The notes: generated from the letters alone by a model not told the origin. A stretch of DNA of 14,091 bases from an uncultured Gammaproteobacteria bacterium (GCA_938003715.1 CALKYK010000483.1:1-14091), one strand, 5' to 3'; positions 7,158 through 14,049 are shown, numbered from the stretch's first letter. Numbers and translations are program-made.

Positions 7158-7574
7158 TGCCAGCACCGCGTAAATGAGCACGGCGTAGCGTGCCGCCTTG
7201 CCGGCGAACACGAGTGCGACGAACGGGATCCAGCGCACGCGCATCACGCCGGCGACGACCGTGATCGCATCGCCGCCGATCGGCAGCCATGCGAGCAGGA
7301 GGCTCCACACGCCGTACTTGCCGAACCAGCGCTGCACGCGCTCCATCTCCTGCGGCTTGATACGCAGCAATCGCTCGACGTGCATCAGCCCCAGCACCCG
7401 GCCGAGTATTCCGTTGACGACGGCGCCGAGCGTGTTGCCGACGCTGGCAACGAGCCACACCAGCCACGGGCTCTTGCCGCCGAGCACGGCCGCGCCGACC
7501 GCCACTTCGGAATAGAACGGAACGATCGTCGCGGCGAGAAATGCCGCGACGAAGATGCCGATGTAGACGCTCAC
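7146..7574 (-). CDS. YqaA/DedA-like (SNARE-associated/VTT-type) membrane protein
   Basis: This encodes 142 residues with three to four hydrophobic segments. VYIGIFVAAFLAATIVPFYSE at the N-terminus, a G-rich central segment (VGNTLGAVVNGILGRVLG), WFGKYGVWSLLLAWLPIGGDAITVVAG and a final helix follow the plan of YqaA proteins, small relatives of DedA/VTT-fold membrane proteins. DedA relatives are linked to membrane integrity and lipid or solute translocation; the function of YqaA is not settled. The GTG start at 7574 overlaps the TGA of the upstream GATase-like gene as GTGA, implying translational coupling. It is the last gene of the amidoligase operon and ends in a hairpin shared with the convergent MgtC-like gene. 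Its position suggests a membrane or transport partner of the operon's product, which is inference. Confidence 0.85.
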   Translation of the reverse strand: MSVYIGIFVAAFLAATIVPFYSEVAVGAAVLGGKSPWLVWLVASVGNTLGAVVNGILGRVLGLMHVERLLRIKPQEMERVQRWFGKYGVWSLLLAWLPIGGDAITVVAGVMRVRWIPFVALVFAGKAARYAVLIYAVLAAAR

Positions 7575-8251
7575 GCGCGGCTCGCTGCCGCTACGAGTCC
7601 CCGGAAAAGCTGCATGTCCGTTTCTCGAAAGGCCAGGTATTCGGGATGCCATTGCACACCGAGCCGGAAACGATGGTCCGTCGCCTCGATGCCCTGCACG
7701 AGTTTATCCCGATCGCGCGCCACGACGCGCAGACCGTCGCCGACCCTGTCCACCGCCTGGTGGTGCAGGCTGTTGACCCGCAGCGTATGCGTGCCGAGCA
7801 GGCTGGCCAGCACGCTGTGCGGTTCGACGTCGACGGTCTTTGCCGGCGACAGCGACGCCTTGTTTGACGTGACGCGCCGCAGGTGCGCGACGTCCGCGTG
7901 CAGGCTGCCGCCGTGGTGCACGTTCATGAGCTGCGCGCCGCGACAGATGCCGAGCACGGGCAGTCCGTGAAGATCGGCAAAGCGCAGAGCAGCCAGTTCG
8001 AATTCGTCGCGGATCACGTCGGGCGGTGAAAACGGCGCGGGCGGACCGCCGTAGAGCAGCGGGTCGATGTCGCTGCCGCCGGTGACGATGATGGCAGCCA
8101 GCGACTCGTCCGGCTCCCGCCGGCCGGGTGCGAGGCATACCGGGCGGCCGCCGGCTCGGCGCACGGCGAGGCAGCTTGCGATGCGGCCCGGTGCGAGGCG
8201 CTTTGCCGGCCCGGTTATGCCGATGCGAGGTTTCTGATCGTCCGCTCGCAT
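7571..8251 (-). CDS. Class-I glutamine amidotransferase-like hydrolase (peptidase C26, PuuD-like)
   Basis: This encodes 226 residues of the gamma-glutamyl-gamma-aminobutyrate hydrolase/GATase class-I family. It starts with the family-typical PRIGIT. The oxyanion-side motif IIVTGGSDIDPLLYG is at about 54-68, the nucleophile C103 is in GICRGAQLMN, and H202 and E204 are in VQWHPE, so the catalytic triad is intact. HHQAVDRVGDGLRV (about 163-176) is also typical of PuuD-type proteins. Members cleave gamma-glutamyl amides or supply ammonia from glutamine. The ATG at 8251 is used; an ATG four codons upstream (8263) is an alternative. Either overlaps the 3' end of the amidoligase gene by about 37-49 nt. 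The neighbouring ligase suggests that it hydrolyses that enzyme's product or an intermediate, or provides ammonia to it. Length is near normal for the family (about 230-250 residues). Confidence 0.9.
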   Translation of the reverse strand: MRADDQKPRIGITGPAKRLAPGRIASCLAVRRAGGRPVCLAPGRREPDESLAAIIVTGGSDIDPLLYGGPPAPFSPPDVIRDEFELAALRFADLHGLPVLGICRGAQLMNVHHGGSLHADVAHLRRVTSNKASLSPAKTVDVEPHSVLASLLGTHTLRVNSLHHQAVDRVGDGLRVVARDRDKLVQGIEATDHRFRLGVQWHPEYLAFRETDMQLFRGLVAAASRA

Positions 8252-9162
8252 GTGGCAATCCATTCGTCCGTGGCGCCGATCGTGAACGCTTCGAGGTGAC
8301 GCCGGCGCGCCGAGGCGAGTTCCGACAGCGCCTCGGGCGCGGCGGCGAGTCGCTCCACCTCGAGCCAGCCGCGCCACGGGTCGAGCAGGCTCCAGCCGTC
8401 GTCGCCGAGCCGGCAGTTCGGCAGGCGGTAGTGAAACGTCGGCCGCGACTTGATGCGTGGATCGTCGAGCGCCGACTTCACGCGGTCCTCGTCCAGGTGC
8501 GCGAAAAGCGGCAGCATGTCCAGCGCACGATTGCGCGTCGGGTTGTGCTGCATGTAGTCGTCGATCAATTGCGGCTCGTCCGGCCGGTAGTCCTCTTCGA
8601 GCACCAGCAGCTCGTAGTCTTTCGGGTACGGATCGGCGAACGCCGTCAGGCGCCGCGTAAGGTCCATCTCGTCGCGCGCTTTCAGCCATTCGAAAAGGCA
8701 TGAAAACGCCTGCAGGTGGGCAACGATCGATGCCGCATCGGGCTCGGCGACATTCGGGTTGAAATGCACGCCGAACGCGTATGCAAACGAATCCTGCGTG
8801 CCGACGGCACCCTGCGAAGCGAGCTCGGCGCAGATGCGGTCGAGGTCGTCGAGCGCGGGCAGTGGCAATGGCGGCGTGACCAGTTCCAGCGGCACCGCGA
8901 TCGATGCCGCGGCGCCGAGCACGTCGACGACGGTCCGGCGCAGCTGGTCCGGCTGCTCCTGCTCGTCGCGACTGAGGCGCTTCAGGAGTTCGAAGTCGAC
9001 CTCGACGCGGTACGGATCGTCGCTGCCTTTTGCATGCAGAAGGAACTCGTGCTCGGAGACTGCGTCTGTGCTGGCGTCGAGCGCATGCTCGAGCGTCCGC
9101 ACGGCATCCTCGATCGGGATGCCGGAGAACTCGATCTCGACCCCGACCTGCCGTCGGGTCAC
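8215..9162 (-). CDS. Putative amidoligase (PF12224-type, GS/GCS-fold COOH-NH2 ligase)
   Basis: This encodes 315 residues from a GTG start at 9162-9160 whose first bases overlap the TGA of the BON lipoprotein gene (GTGA). The N-terminal strand GVEIEF (residues 7-12, with E9 and E11) is the hallmark of the amidoligase family and matches the metal-binding glutamate strand of glutamine synthetase and glutamate-cysteine ligase. Other likely active-site features are E54 and D56 in YRVEVD, E93 in PLELVTPPL, H133 in FGVHFNPN and a basic cluster KSRPTFHYRLPNC (about 238-250). These enzymes are predicted to use ATP to join a carboxylate to an amine. Relatives are often found next to GATase genes, as here. 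No signal peptide or membrane helix is present, so it acts in the cytoplasm. The substrate cannot be deduced. Family assignment is strong, activity is inferred. Confidence 0.85.
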   Translation of the reverse strand: MTRRQVGVEIEFSGIPIEDAVRTLEHALDASTDAVSEHEFLLHAKGSDDPYRVEVDFELLKRLSRDEQEQPDQLRRTVVDVLGAAASIAVPLELVTPPLPLPALDDLDRICAELASQGAVGTQDSFAYAFGVHFNPNVAEPDAASIVAHLQAFSCLFEWLKARDEMDLTRRLTAFADPYPKDYELLVLEEDYRPDEPQLIDDYMQHNPTRNRALDMLPLFAHLDEDRVKSALDDPRIKSRPTFHYRLPNCRLGDDGWSLLDPWRGWLEVERLAAAPEALSELASARRRHLEAFTIGATDEWIATCERTIRNLASA

Positions 9163-9668
9163 GAAGTGCGTTCCGCCGTCGCGTTGACGTCGATGAAATT
9201 ACGCACGTTTTCCACGCCCGGGGTGTTCGCCGCGAGATCGCCCGCACGCGCCTTTCTGTCGTCGGAGTCGACGTCGCCGTACATCACGACAGTGCCGTCG
9301 AGCACGAAGATGTTGATGGCGGCGTCAGCGAGCAGTTCGTCTTCGAGCAGCCGCTTCTGCAGCAGGCGAAATATCGCCGTGTCGGTTGCGGTGGTATCCA
9401 GCGCCTCGCGCTCGGCAGCCAGTTTTTTCTGCAGGCGGCGAAGGTCGCTGCGCGCCTCGGCAAGCGCTTTCTGCGCCTCCGCGACCGCTGCTCGCCGCAC
9501 TTCGAGTTCGTTTTCGGTGTCACCGATCTCTTCCCGGACGTCCGCGACGCGCGCCTCCGCGTCCGCCACGTCTTCAGCCTGCGCCTCGAGGCGGGCCTCC
9601 GGTGTATCAGCGCCGCATGCCGCGAGCAGCAGTGCGAGCATCGCGCCGGGTGCTGTCAGTCGGGTCAT
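9159..9668 (-). CDS. Lipoprotein with long coiled coil and C-terminal BON domain
   Basis: This encodes 169 residues. The ATG at 9668-9666 follows AAGGAGAGG. The signal peptide ends in lipobox LAAC with the lipidated Cys at residue 18, and Gly at +2 predicts outer-membrane localisation. Residues about 24-95 are a charged Ala/Glu/Arg-rich coiled coil. Residues about 97-165 fit a BON domain (LLADAAINIFVLDGTVVMYGDVDS, then NTPGVENVRNFIDV), a fold found in OsmY-like proteins and thought to bind phospholipid or other envelope ligands. It is the first gene of the operon with the amidoligase, GATase-like and YqaA-like genes, and its TGA overlaps the amidoligase GTG. It may sense or handle something at the envelope for that pathway. 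This link comes from gene order only. Confidence 0.85.
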   Translation of the reverse strand: MTRLTAPGAMLALLLAACGADTPEARLEAQAEDVADAEARVADVREEIGDTENELEVRRAAVAEAQKALAEARSDLRRLQKKLAAEREALDTTATDTAIFRLLQKRLLEDELLADAAINIFVLDGTVVMYGDVDSDDRKARAGDLAANTPGVENVRNFIDVNATAERTS

Positions 9669-9999
9669 CTTGCCTCTCCTTGTCGATTGATTGTTGCGTC
9701 GAACCTCTGTGAAAGCAGGATTCGTGCCGGGCTGAAAGTGGACGGCTGCAGCGGGCCCGGCACCGCCGGCGATGACGGATCTGCGTACATTTTTCACGCC
9801 GGATGTAAGTTTTGCCGCAAAACCACGGTCCGATGCCGCGGAAACCGCCGCTCCCGCGCTGGCCCGCTTCTTGCAGCATTTGTTGCGCAAGTTGCCGAAC
9901 GACATGGAGCGATTGGTAAAGCGATGACCTGACAACAATGTTCGCCTGGCCCTGTCCGGGTGACCGGCGGCTCGAAAGAGCCGGGGAGTGCGCAAGTCG
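9669..9999. promoter_or_regulatory. Divergent intergenic region between the BON-amidoligase operon and the marR-sodB operon
   Basis: This 331-bp stretch has no convincing gene and should hold promoters for both operons. It contains the 15-bp palindrome at 9809-9823, a perfect 8-bp palindrome TTGCGCAA at 9883-9890 and a spaced inverted repeat TACAT (9786-9790) / ATGTA (9803-9807). I see no strong sigma-70 -35/-10 pair on either strand. A weak candidate is TTGGTA near 9914 followed 17 bp later by CAATGT for marR. Confidence 0.5.
9809..9823. promoter_or_regulatory. Perfect palindrome, possible operator (MarR-type)
   Basis: GTTTTGCCGCAAAAC has perfect 7-bp arms around one central base. It sits about 141 bp upstream of the BON lipoprotein start and about 176 bp upstream of the MarR-type start. 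MarR proteins bind short palindromes of about this size, often in the divergent region next to their own gene. The core TTGC-N-GCAA recurs without the central base at 9883-9890. Binding by this regulator is inferred. Confidence 0.4.
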
Positions 10000-10473
10000 A
10001 TGGCCGACAGACGCGACACCACGACCAGCAAGGCACGCGACGAACTGGAGCGATCGCTGATCGACGACCTGCGGACCATCATCCGCATCGTCGAGCGAGA
10101 CGCCGACAGCACCGACAAACGCCTGGGGATCAGCCGCGGCCAGCTGAAGGCGCTGCGTCTCATTGCCGAACAGCCGGGCATCCGCGTCACCGAACTGTCG
10201 GCGGCGCTGTCGCTGCACCCCTCGACCACGAGCAATCTTCTCGACAAGCTGCAGCGACGCAAGCTCATTCGCCGCCGGCGCGGCGGCAAGGACCAACGGG
10301 TCGTCAGCCTGCAGGTCACCGCGATGGGCATGCGCGTCGCGACCGAGACGCGGGAGGACGGCGGCGCGCTCGTCTCCGCGTTGACGGCGCTACCGGACCG
10401 GGACATCGAAGACCTGGCGGAAAGTTTACGATCGCTGCGCGACAAGCTGGATTCGGGCGGCGAAGAATTTTGA
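10000..10473 (+). CDS. MarR-family transcriptional regulator
   Basis: This encodes 157 residues with the MarR winged-helix plan. An N-terminal dimerisation helix (about 11-36) is followed by GQLKALRLIAEQPGIRVTELSAAL, a recognition helix LHPSTTSNLLDKLQRR (about 72-87) and a wing LIRRRRGGKDQRVVSL (about 89-104). C-terminal dimerisation helices end near residue 150. The ATG at 10000 is chosen with GGGGAG 11 nt upstream; a GTG at 9988 would overlap that ribosome site. There is no cysteine, so it is unlikely to be a thiol-oxidation sensor of the OhrR kind. It is followed 22 bp later by sodB and probably co-transcribed. It may control this operon and/or the divergent amidoligase operon. The ligand is unknown. 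Confidence 0.9.
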   Translation: MADRRDTTTSKARDELERSLIDDLRTIIRIVERDADSTDKRLGISRGQLKALRLIAEQPGIRVTELSAALSLHPSTTSNLLDKLQRRKLIRRRRGGKDQRVVSLQVTAMGMRVATETREDGGALVSALTALPDRDIEDLAESLRSLRDKLDSGGEEF

Positions 10474-10495
10474 ACCAAGTGAAAACAGGAGAGAC

Positions 10496-11122
10496 ATGAA
10501 TACGCAGTTGAAGGAAGCAGACATACGATTACCCGAGCTGCCGTGGGATCCGGCCGATCTGGAACCGGTGATTTCGCGGCGCACGATCGAATTCCACTAC
10601 GGCAAGCATCACAGCGGCTACGTCGACAAGCTGAACAAGGCCATTGCCGGCACGAAATACGCCGGCATGCCGCTGGAAGAGCTGATTCGCACCGCGAAAC
10701 GCGACCCGGACCTGCAATACGTATTCAACAACGCGGCCCAGGTGTGGAACCACTCGTTCTACTGGGACAGCCTCACGCCGACCACGGGCGCGCCGTCTTC
10801 GGCACTGCGCGAGCGGCTGGATGAGGATTTCGGCGGCATGGAAAAATTCGCCGAAAAGTTCGGCAAGGCGGCCAGGGGCCAGTTCGGCAGCGGCTGGGCG
10901 TGGCTCGTGTTCCGCGACGGCAAGCTCGAGATCATGACGACCTCGGACGCCGACACACCGGTCGCGGACGGTATCGCGCCGCTCCTGACGCTCGACGTCT
11001 GGGAACACGCTTACTACCTCGATTACCAGAACGACCGCGGTGCGCACGTCGATGCAGTGATCGAAAAGCGCCTGAACTGGGCACACGCCAGCACCGTATT
11101 CGAACGGGTCAACGACAGCTGA
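10496..11122 (+). CDS. sodB: Iron superoxide dismutase
   Basis: This encodes 208 residues that dismutate superoxide to oxygen and hydrogen peroxide in the cytoplasm. Metal ligands align with E. coli SodB: H34 in EFHYGKHHSGYV, H86 in VWNHSFYW, and D167 and H171 in DVWEHAYY. Q82 in NNAAQVWNH, at the position of E. coli Gln69, and FGSGWAWLV point to the Fe type rather than the Mn type. There is no signal peptide. An AGGAGAG site lies 3 nt before the ATG, with the preceding marR-type stop only 22 bp upstream. This indicates an operon rather than the usual stand-alone, Fur/RyhB-controlled sodB. The N-terminus is slightly extended relative to E. coli. Identification is secure; Fe versus cambialistic use is inferred. 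Confidence 0.96.
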   Translation: MNTQLKEADIRLPELPWDPADLEPVISRRTIEFHYGKHHSGYVDKLNKAIAGTKYAGMPLEELIRTAKRDPDLQYVFNNAAQVWNHSFYWDSLTPTTGAPSSALRERLDEDFGGMEKFAEKFGKAARGQFGSGWAWLVFRDGKLEIMTTSDADTPVADGIAPLLTLDVWEHAYYLDYQNDRGAHVDAVIEKRLNWAHASTVFERVNDS

Positions 11123-11151
11123 ATCATTTTCAACACCTACACGGAGGACTG

Positions 11152-11403
11152 ATGCTCGAAGTTACCGAGACCGCAATGGATCTCTTTCACAAGTCGACCG
11201 AAGCGCTCGCACCGGATGACGAATCCGACAAGTGCATCCGGCTGAAACCGGGGCGCGGGTCAGGGTTGGCCCTGACCTTCGAGGAACCGCGGGACGACGA
11301 CCGCACCCATACCCGGGAGCAACGCGTCGTGCTGGCGATCGACCGGATGTGCAGCGGCCAGACGCTCGATATGGACGTCAACGGCCGCCTGACCGTCGAG
11401 TAG
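11152..11403 (+). CDS. Small HesB/IscA-like protein lacking the A-type cysteine set
   Basis: This encodes 83 residues from an ATG at 11152 with GGAGG 4 nt upstream, 29 bp after the sodB stop. The layout resembles the HesB/IscA fold: an opening LEVTETAMDLFHKSTEAL, then CIRLKPGRGSGLALTFEEP, then VVLAIDRMCSGQTLDMDVNGRL. Only two cysteines are present (C28 and one in RMCSG). Neither forms the C-terminal CxC of true A-type Fe-S carriers, so a cluster-carrier role is doubtful. It may be a divergent regulatory or structural relative. Tight linkage to sodB suggests a role in superoxide stress or iron handling. The fold assignment is moderate, function unknown. Confidence 0.65.
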   Translation: MLEVTETAMDLFHKSTEALAPDDESDKCIRLKPGRGSGLALTFEEPRDDDRTHTREQRVVLAIDRMCSGQTLDMDVNGRLTVE

Positions 11404-11412
11404 CTTCGGGCC

Positions 11413-13032
11413 TCAGCCGCCGGGCCCCGCCACGCCGCCGTAGGCAACGCCGGTCAGGGCCGCCATGTCGGTCCTGAACGTCGTCAGGTCGCGGACAGAA
11501 AAGTCGCGGACGTGCCGATGGCCGGCCGCGCGCGCGACGACCTTGATGAGGTCGACGGCGGCGCGAAAATAGCGTTCCAGCCGCGCCGCGGCTTCGTCGA
11601 CGGGCAGCCTGTCCCGCAGCTGTTGCTTTTGCGTCGCGATGCCGACGGGGCAGTTGTTCGTGTGGCAAGCACGCATGCCGAGGCAGCCGATGGCCTGGAT
11701 CGCCGCATTGGCGACCGCGACACCGTCGGCGCCGAGTGCCAGCGCCTTCGCAAAGTCCGCCGGGTGGCGTAGCCCGCCGGTGATGATCAGCGTCACGTCC
11801 TTCGCGCCTGACTGATCGAGGTGGCGCCGCGCCCGCGCCAGCGCGGGGATCGTCGGCACCGAAATGTGGTCGCGGAAAATCAGCGGCTCGGCGCCGGTGC
11901 CGCCGCCGCGACCGTCGAGAATGATGTAGTCCGCGCCGACCTCGAGCGCTGCGTCGATGTCCTTTTCGATGTGCTGCGCCGACAGTTTGAAACCGACCGG
12001 GATGCCGCCGGTCTTCTCCCGTACTTCCGCCGCAAACTCGCGGTACTGACCGAGCTCCGTCCAGTCCGGAAAACGCGATGGTGACACTGCGTCCTCGCCG
12101 GGCTCGAGGCCCCGCACTTCGGCGATCTTGTCGGTGACTTTCTTGCCCGGCAGGTGACCGCCGGTGCCGGTCTTGGCACCCTGGCCGCCCTTGAAGTGGA
12201 ACGCCTGGGTCCGCTGCACCTTGTCCCAGGAAAAGCCGAAGCGCGCCGAGGCCAGTTCGTAGAAGTAGCGTGAATTTTCGGCCTGCTCTTCGGGCAGCAT
12301 GCCGCCTTCTCCTGAGCAGATGCCGGTGCCGGCGAGCTCGGCGCCTTTCGCCAGCGCGATCTTCGCCTCCGGTGACAGCGCGCCGAAACTCATGTCGGAA
12401 ACGAACAGCGGCATGTCGAGGCGCAGCGGCTTTTCGGCGCGCGGCCCCACGACGAGATCAGTGCCGACCTCCTCGTCGTCGAGCAGCGGCAGCCGGTGCA
12501 GCTGCGCCACGACGAACTGCAGTTCGTCCCACTTCGGCAGCTGATCGCGCGGCACGCCCATCGCGGCGGACGGGCCGTGTTTGCCGGTCTTGCCGAGGCC
12601 GCCGCCAGCAAGTTTGCGGATGTATTTGACGTGCGGCTCGTCGGACGTGCCGCTCGGATCCTGGTAGGCGCCCTGGTAGGCGTCGCGATCGTAGGGCTGC
12701 GGGTGTGCCTTCGCCCACTCGCCGATTTCGTCCTCGTCGACGAGCACCTTGCCGTCCTCGATCCACGATTCGAACTTCTCGAGCTTCTCGGCGTTGTTGT
12801 ATTCGCTGACGCCGGTGTCGAAGCGGTAGTCCCAGTTGTGCACGCCACAGATCAGGTTGTCGCCGTCGACATGGCCGTCGCTCATCAGCGCGCCGCGATG
12901 CGCGCAGCGCCCGTATAGCACGCTGACCTTGTCGTCGTAGCGAATCACGACGAGATCGACTTCACCGACCAGTGCATGTTCGGGCTTGCGGTCGCGGAGT
13001 TCGTCGAATTTCTTGATGGCAATCTTTTTCAT
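11413..13032 (-). CDS. Rieske [2Fe-2S] domain fused to FMN-binding glutamate synthase (GltS) domain
   Basis: This encodes 539 residues. Residues about 1-105 are a Rieske ferredoxin-like domain with C43-A-H45 and C62-G-V-H65 separated by 16 residues, the exact CxH...Cx2H pattern. After a linker (about 105-165), residues 165-530 form the FMN/(alpha-beta)8 domain of glutamate synthase. Visible features are GICSGEGGMLPEEQ, FKGGQGAKTGTGGHLPGKKV, LDGRGGGTGAEP and a Cx5Cx4C set (C450, C456, C461) for a 3Fe-4S cluster as in GltB. The N-terminal glutaminase domain of GltB is absent. The enzyme must take ammonia or another donor from elsewhere, or catalyse a different FMN-dependent reaction. The ATG at 13032 begins the Rieske domain cleanly; a GTG at 13074 would add 14 basic residues. 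It is convergent with the HesB-like gene (9-bp gap). The Rieske centre probably delivers electrons. Confidence 0.88.
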   Translation of the reverse strand: MKKIAIKKFDELRDRKPEHALVGEVDLVVIRYDDKVSVLYGRCAHRGALMSDGHVDGDNLICGVHNWDYRFDTGVSEYNNAEKLEKFESWIEDGKVLVDEDEIGEWAKAHPQPYDRDAYQGAYQDPSGTSDEPHVKYIRKLAGGGLGKTGKHGPSAAMGVPRDQLPKWDELQFVVAQLHRLPLLDDEEVGTDLVVGPRAEKPLRLDMPLFVSDMSFGALSPEAKIALAKGAELAGTGICSGEGGMLPEEQAENSRYFYELASARFGFSWDKVQRTQAFHFKGGQGAKTGTGGHLPGKKVTDKIAEVRGLEPGEDAVSPSRFPDWTELGQYREFAAEVREKTGGIPVGFKLSAQHIEKDIDAALEVGADYIILDGRGGGTGAEPLIFRDHISVPTIPALARARRHLDQSGAKDVTLIITGGLRHPADFAKALALGADGVAVANAAIQAIGCLGMRACHTNNCPVGIATQKQQLRDRLPVDEAAARLERYFRAAVDLIKVVARAAGHRHVRDFSVRDLTTFRTDMAALTGVAYGGVAGPGG

Positions 13033-13203
13033 CGGTTTCTGCGACCGTTTTCGGTTTCCGGAAGTCGCAGGCACCGTAATCGGGCGCCGCTATGAATGCA
13101 AATCGCGTGGCAGTGCGTAAAAGATTGTTACAGGCACATTGCCGATATCGACCGGTAATGCCACATTAGCGGCCTACGATCATCGAATCGGGTGGAGATC
13201 CGT

Positions 13204-14049
13204 ATGCGCTGGCGAGGCAGACGCCGCAGCAGCAACATCGAGGACAGGCGCGGTGCGCGAGGCGGCCGCCGTCTAATGGGCGGCGGTATCGGCACGATCG
13301 TGCTGGTGCTGGTCGCGCTGTACCTCGGCGTCGACCCCTCGTTCCTGATCGAAGGCCTGCAGTCGACCGACACGAGCCGGCCGACGGCCGCGCAATCAGT
13401 TGGCGAGGACACGCTCGAACAGATGGTATACGTGGTGGTCGCCGACACGGAAGACGTGTGGCGCGACATCTTCGCCGCCAGCGGTCGCACTTACCAGGAG
13501 CCGGTGCTGGTCATGTACACCGGCTCGACACAATCCGCCTGCGGTCTCGGCCAGGCTGCGATGGGCCCGTTCTACTGCCCTGCGGACCGCAAGGCTTACA
13601 TCGATCTCGGCTTCTTCGACCTGATGCGAACCCGCTTCCGCGCACCGGGTGATTTCGCACAGGCCTACGTCATCGCCCACGAGGTCGGCCACCATGTGCA
13701 GAACCTGCTCGGTATTTCCGGTCAGGTTCGCGACCGCCAGCGCCGGCTCGGGGAAGCGGAGGCGAACCAGCTGTCCGTGCGCCTCGAGCTGCAGGCGGAC
13801 TGCTTCGCCGGCGTCTGGGCCAACCGTGCGGAGCGTGCAACTAACATGCTGGAGGAAGGCGACCTCGAGGAGGCGCTGAATGCCGCGAGCGCGATCGGCG
13901 ACGACCAGCTGCAGCGCCAGGGACGCGGCACGGTCGTGCCGGAAACGTTCACGCACGGCACGTCCGCTCAGCGGCAGCGCTGGTTCCGGACCGGTTTCGA
14001 ATCCGGAAACCCGGACAGCTGCGATACTTTCGGCGTCGCGCGTCCGTAA
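13204..14049 (+). CDS. ypfJ: YpfJ-type neutral zinc metallopeptidase, membrane-anchored
   Basis: This encodes 281 residues of the putative neutral zinc metallopeptidase family (PF04228). The N-terminus is arginine-rich (MRWRGRRRSSNIEDRRG), matching the family opening. A single membrane anchor follows at about 26-43, and the rest should face the periplasm. The zinc motif HEVGHH is at 159-164 (H159, E160, H163). ELQADCFAGVWA (about 195-206) supplies the likely third ligand and is a strong family signature. YCPADRKAYIDLGFF (about 124-138) is also typical. Four cysteines may form disulfides. The ATG at 13204 has GGTGGAG 6 nt upstream; a GTG at 13192 would overlap that site. Family members are widespread but their substrates are unknown. 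The gene is divergent from the Rieske-GltS gene with about 170 bp between starts. Confidence 0.92.
   Translation: MRWRGRRRSSNIEDRRGARGGRRLMGGGIGTIVLVLVALYLGVDPSFLIEGLQSTDTSRPTAAQSVGEDTLEQMVYVVVADTEDVWRDIFAASGRTYQEPVLVMYTGSTQSACGLGQAAMGPFYCPADRKAYIDLGFFDLMRTRFRAPGDFAQAYVIAHEVGHHVQNLLGISGQVRDRQRRLGEAEANQLSVRLELQADCFAGVWANRAERATNMLEEGDLEEALNAASAIGDDQLQRQGRGTVVPETFTHGTSAQRQRWFRTGFESGNPDSCDTFGVARP

Noticed and set aside
8252..9247. Upstream extension of the GATase-like reading frame
   Set aside because: The frame stays open through the amidoligase gene, but the extension is low-complexity Arg/Ala-rich. Family homology starts only at PRIGIT near 8251.
9669..10478. Upstream extension of the BON lipoprotein frame across the intergenic region and the MarR gene
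   Set aside because: The lipobox signal peptide and a strong Shine-Dalgarno sequence fix the start at 9668, and the MarR gene lies on the other strand.
11404..11428. Hairpin GGGCC (11408-11412) / GGCCC (11423-11427) between the HesB-like and Rieske-GltS genes
   Set aside because: Only a 5-bp stem with a 10-nt loop and no T-run, overlapping the coding end; not convincing as a terminator.
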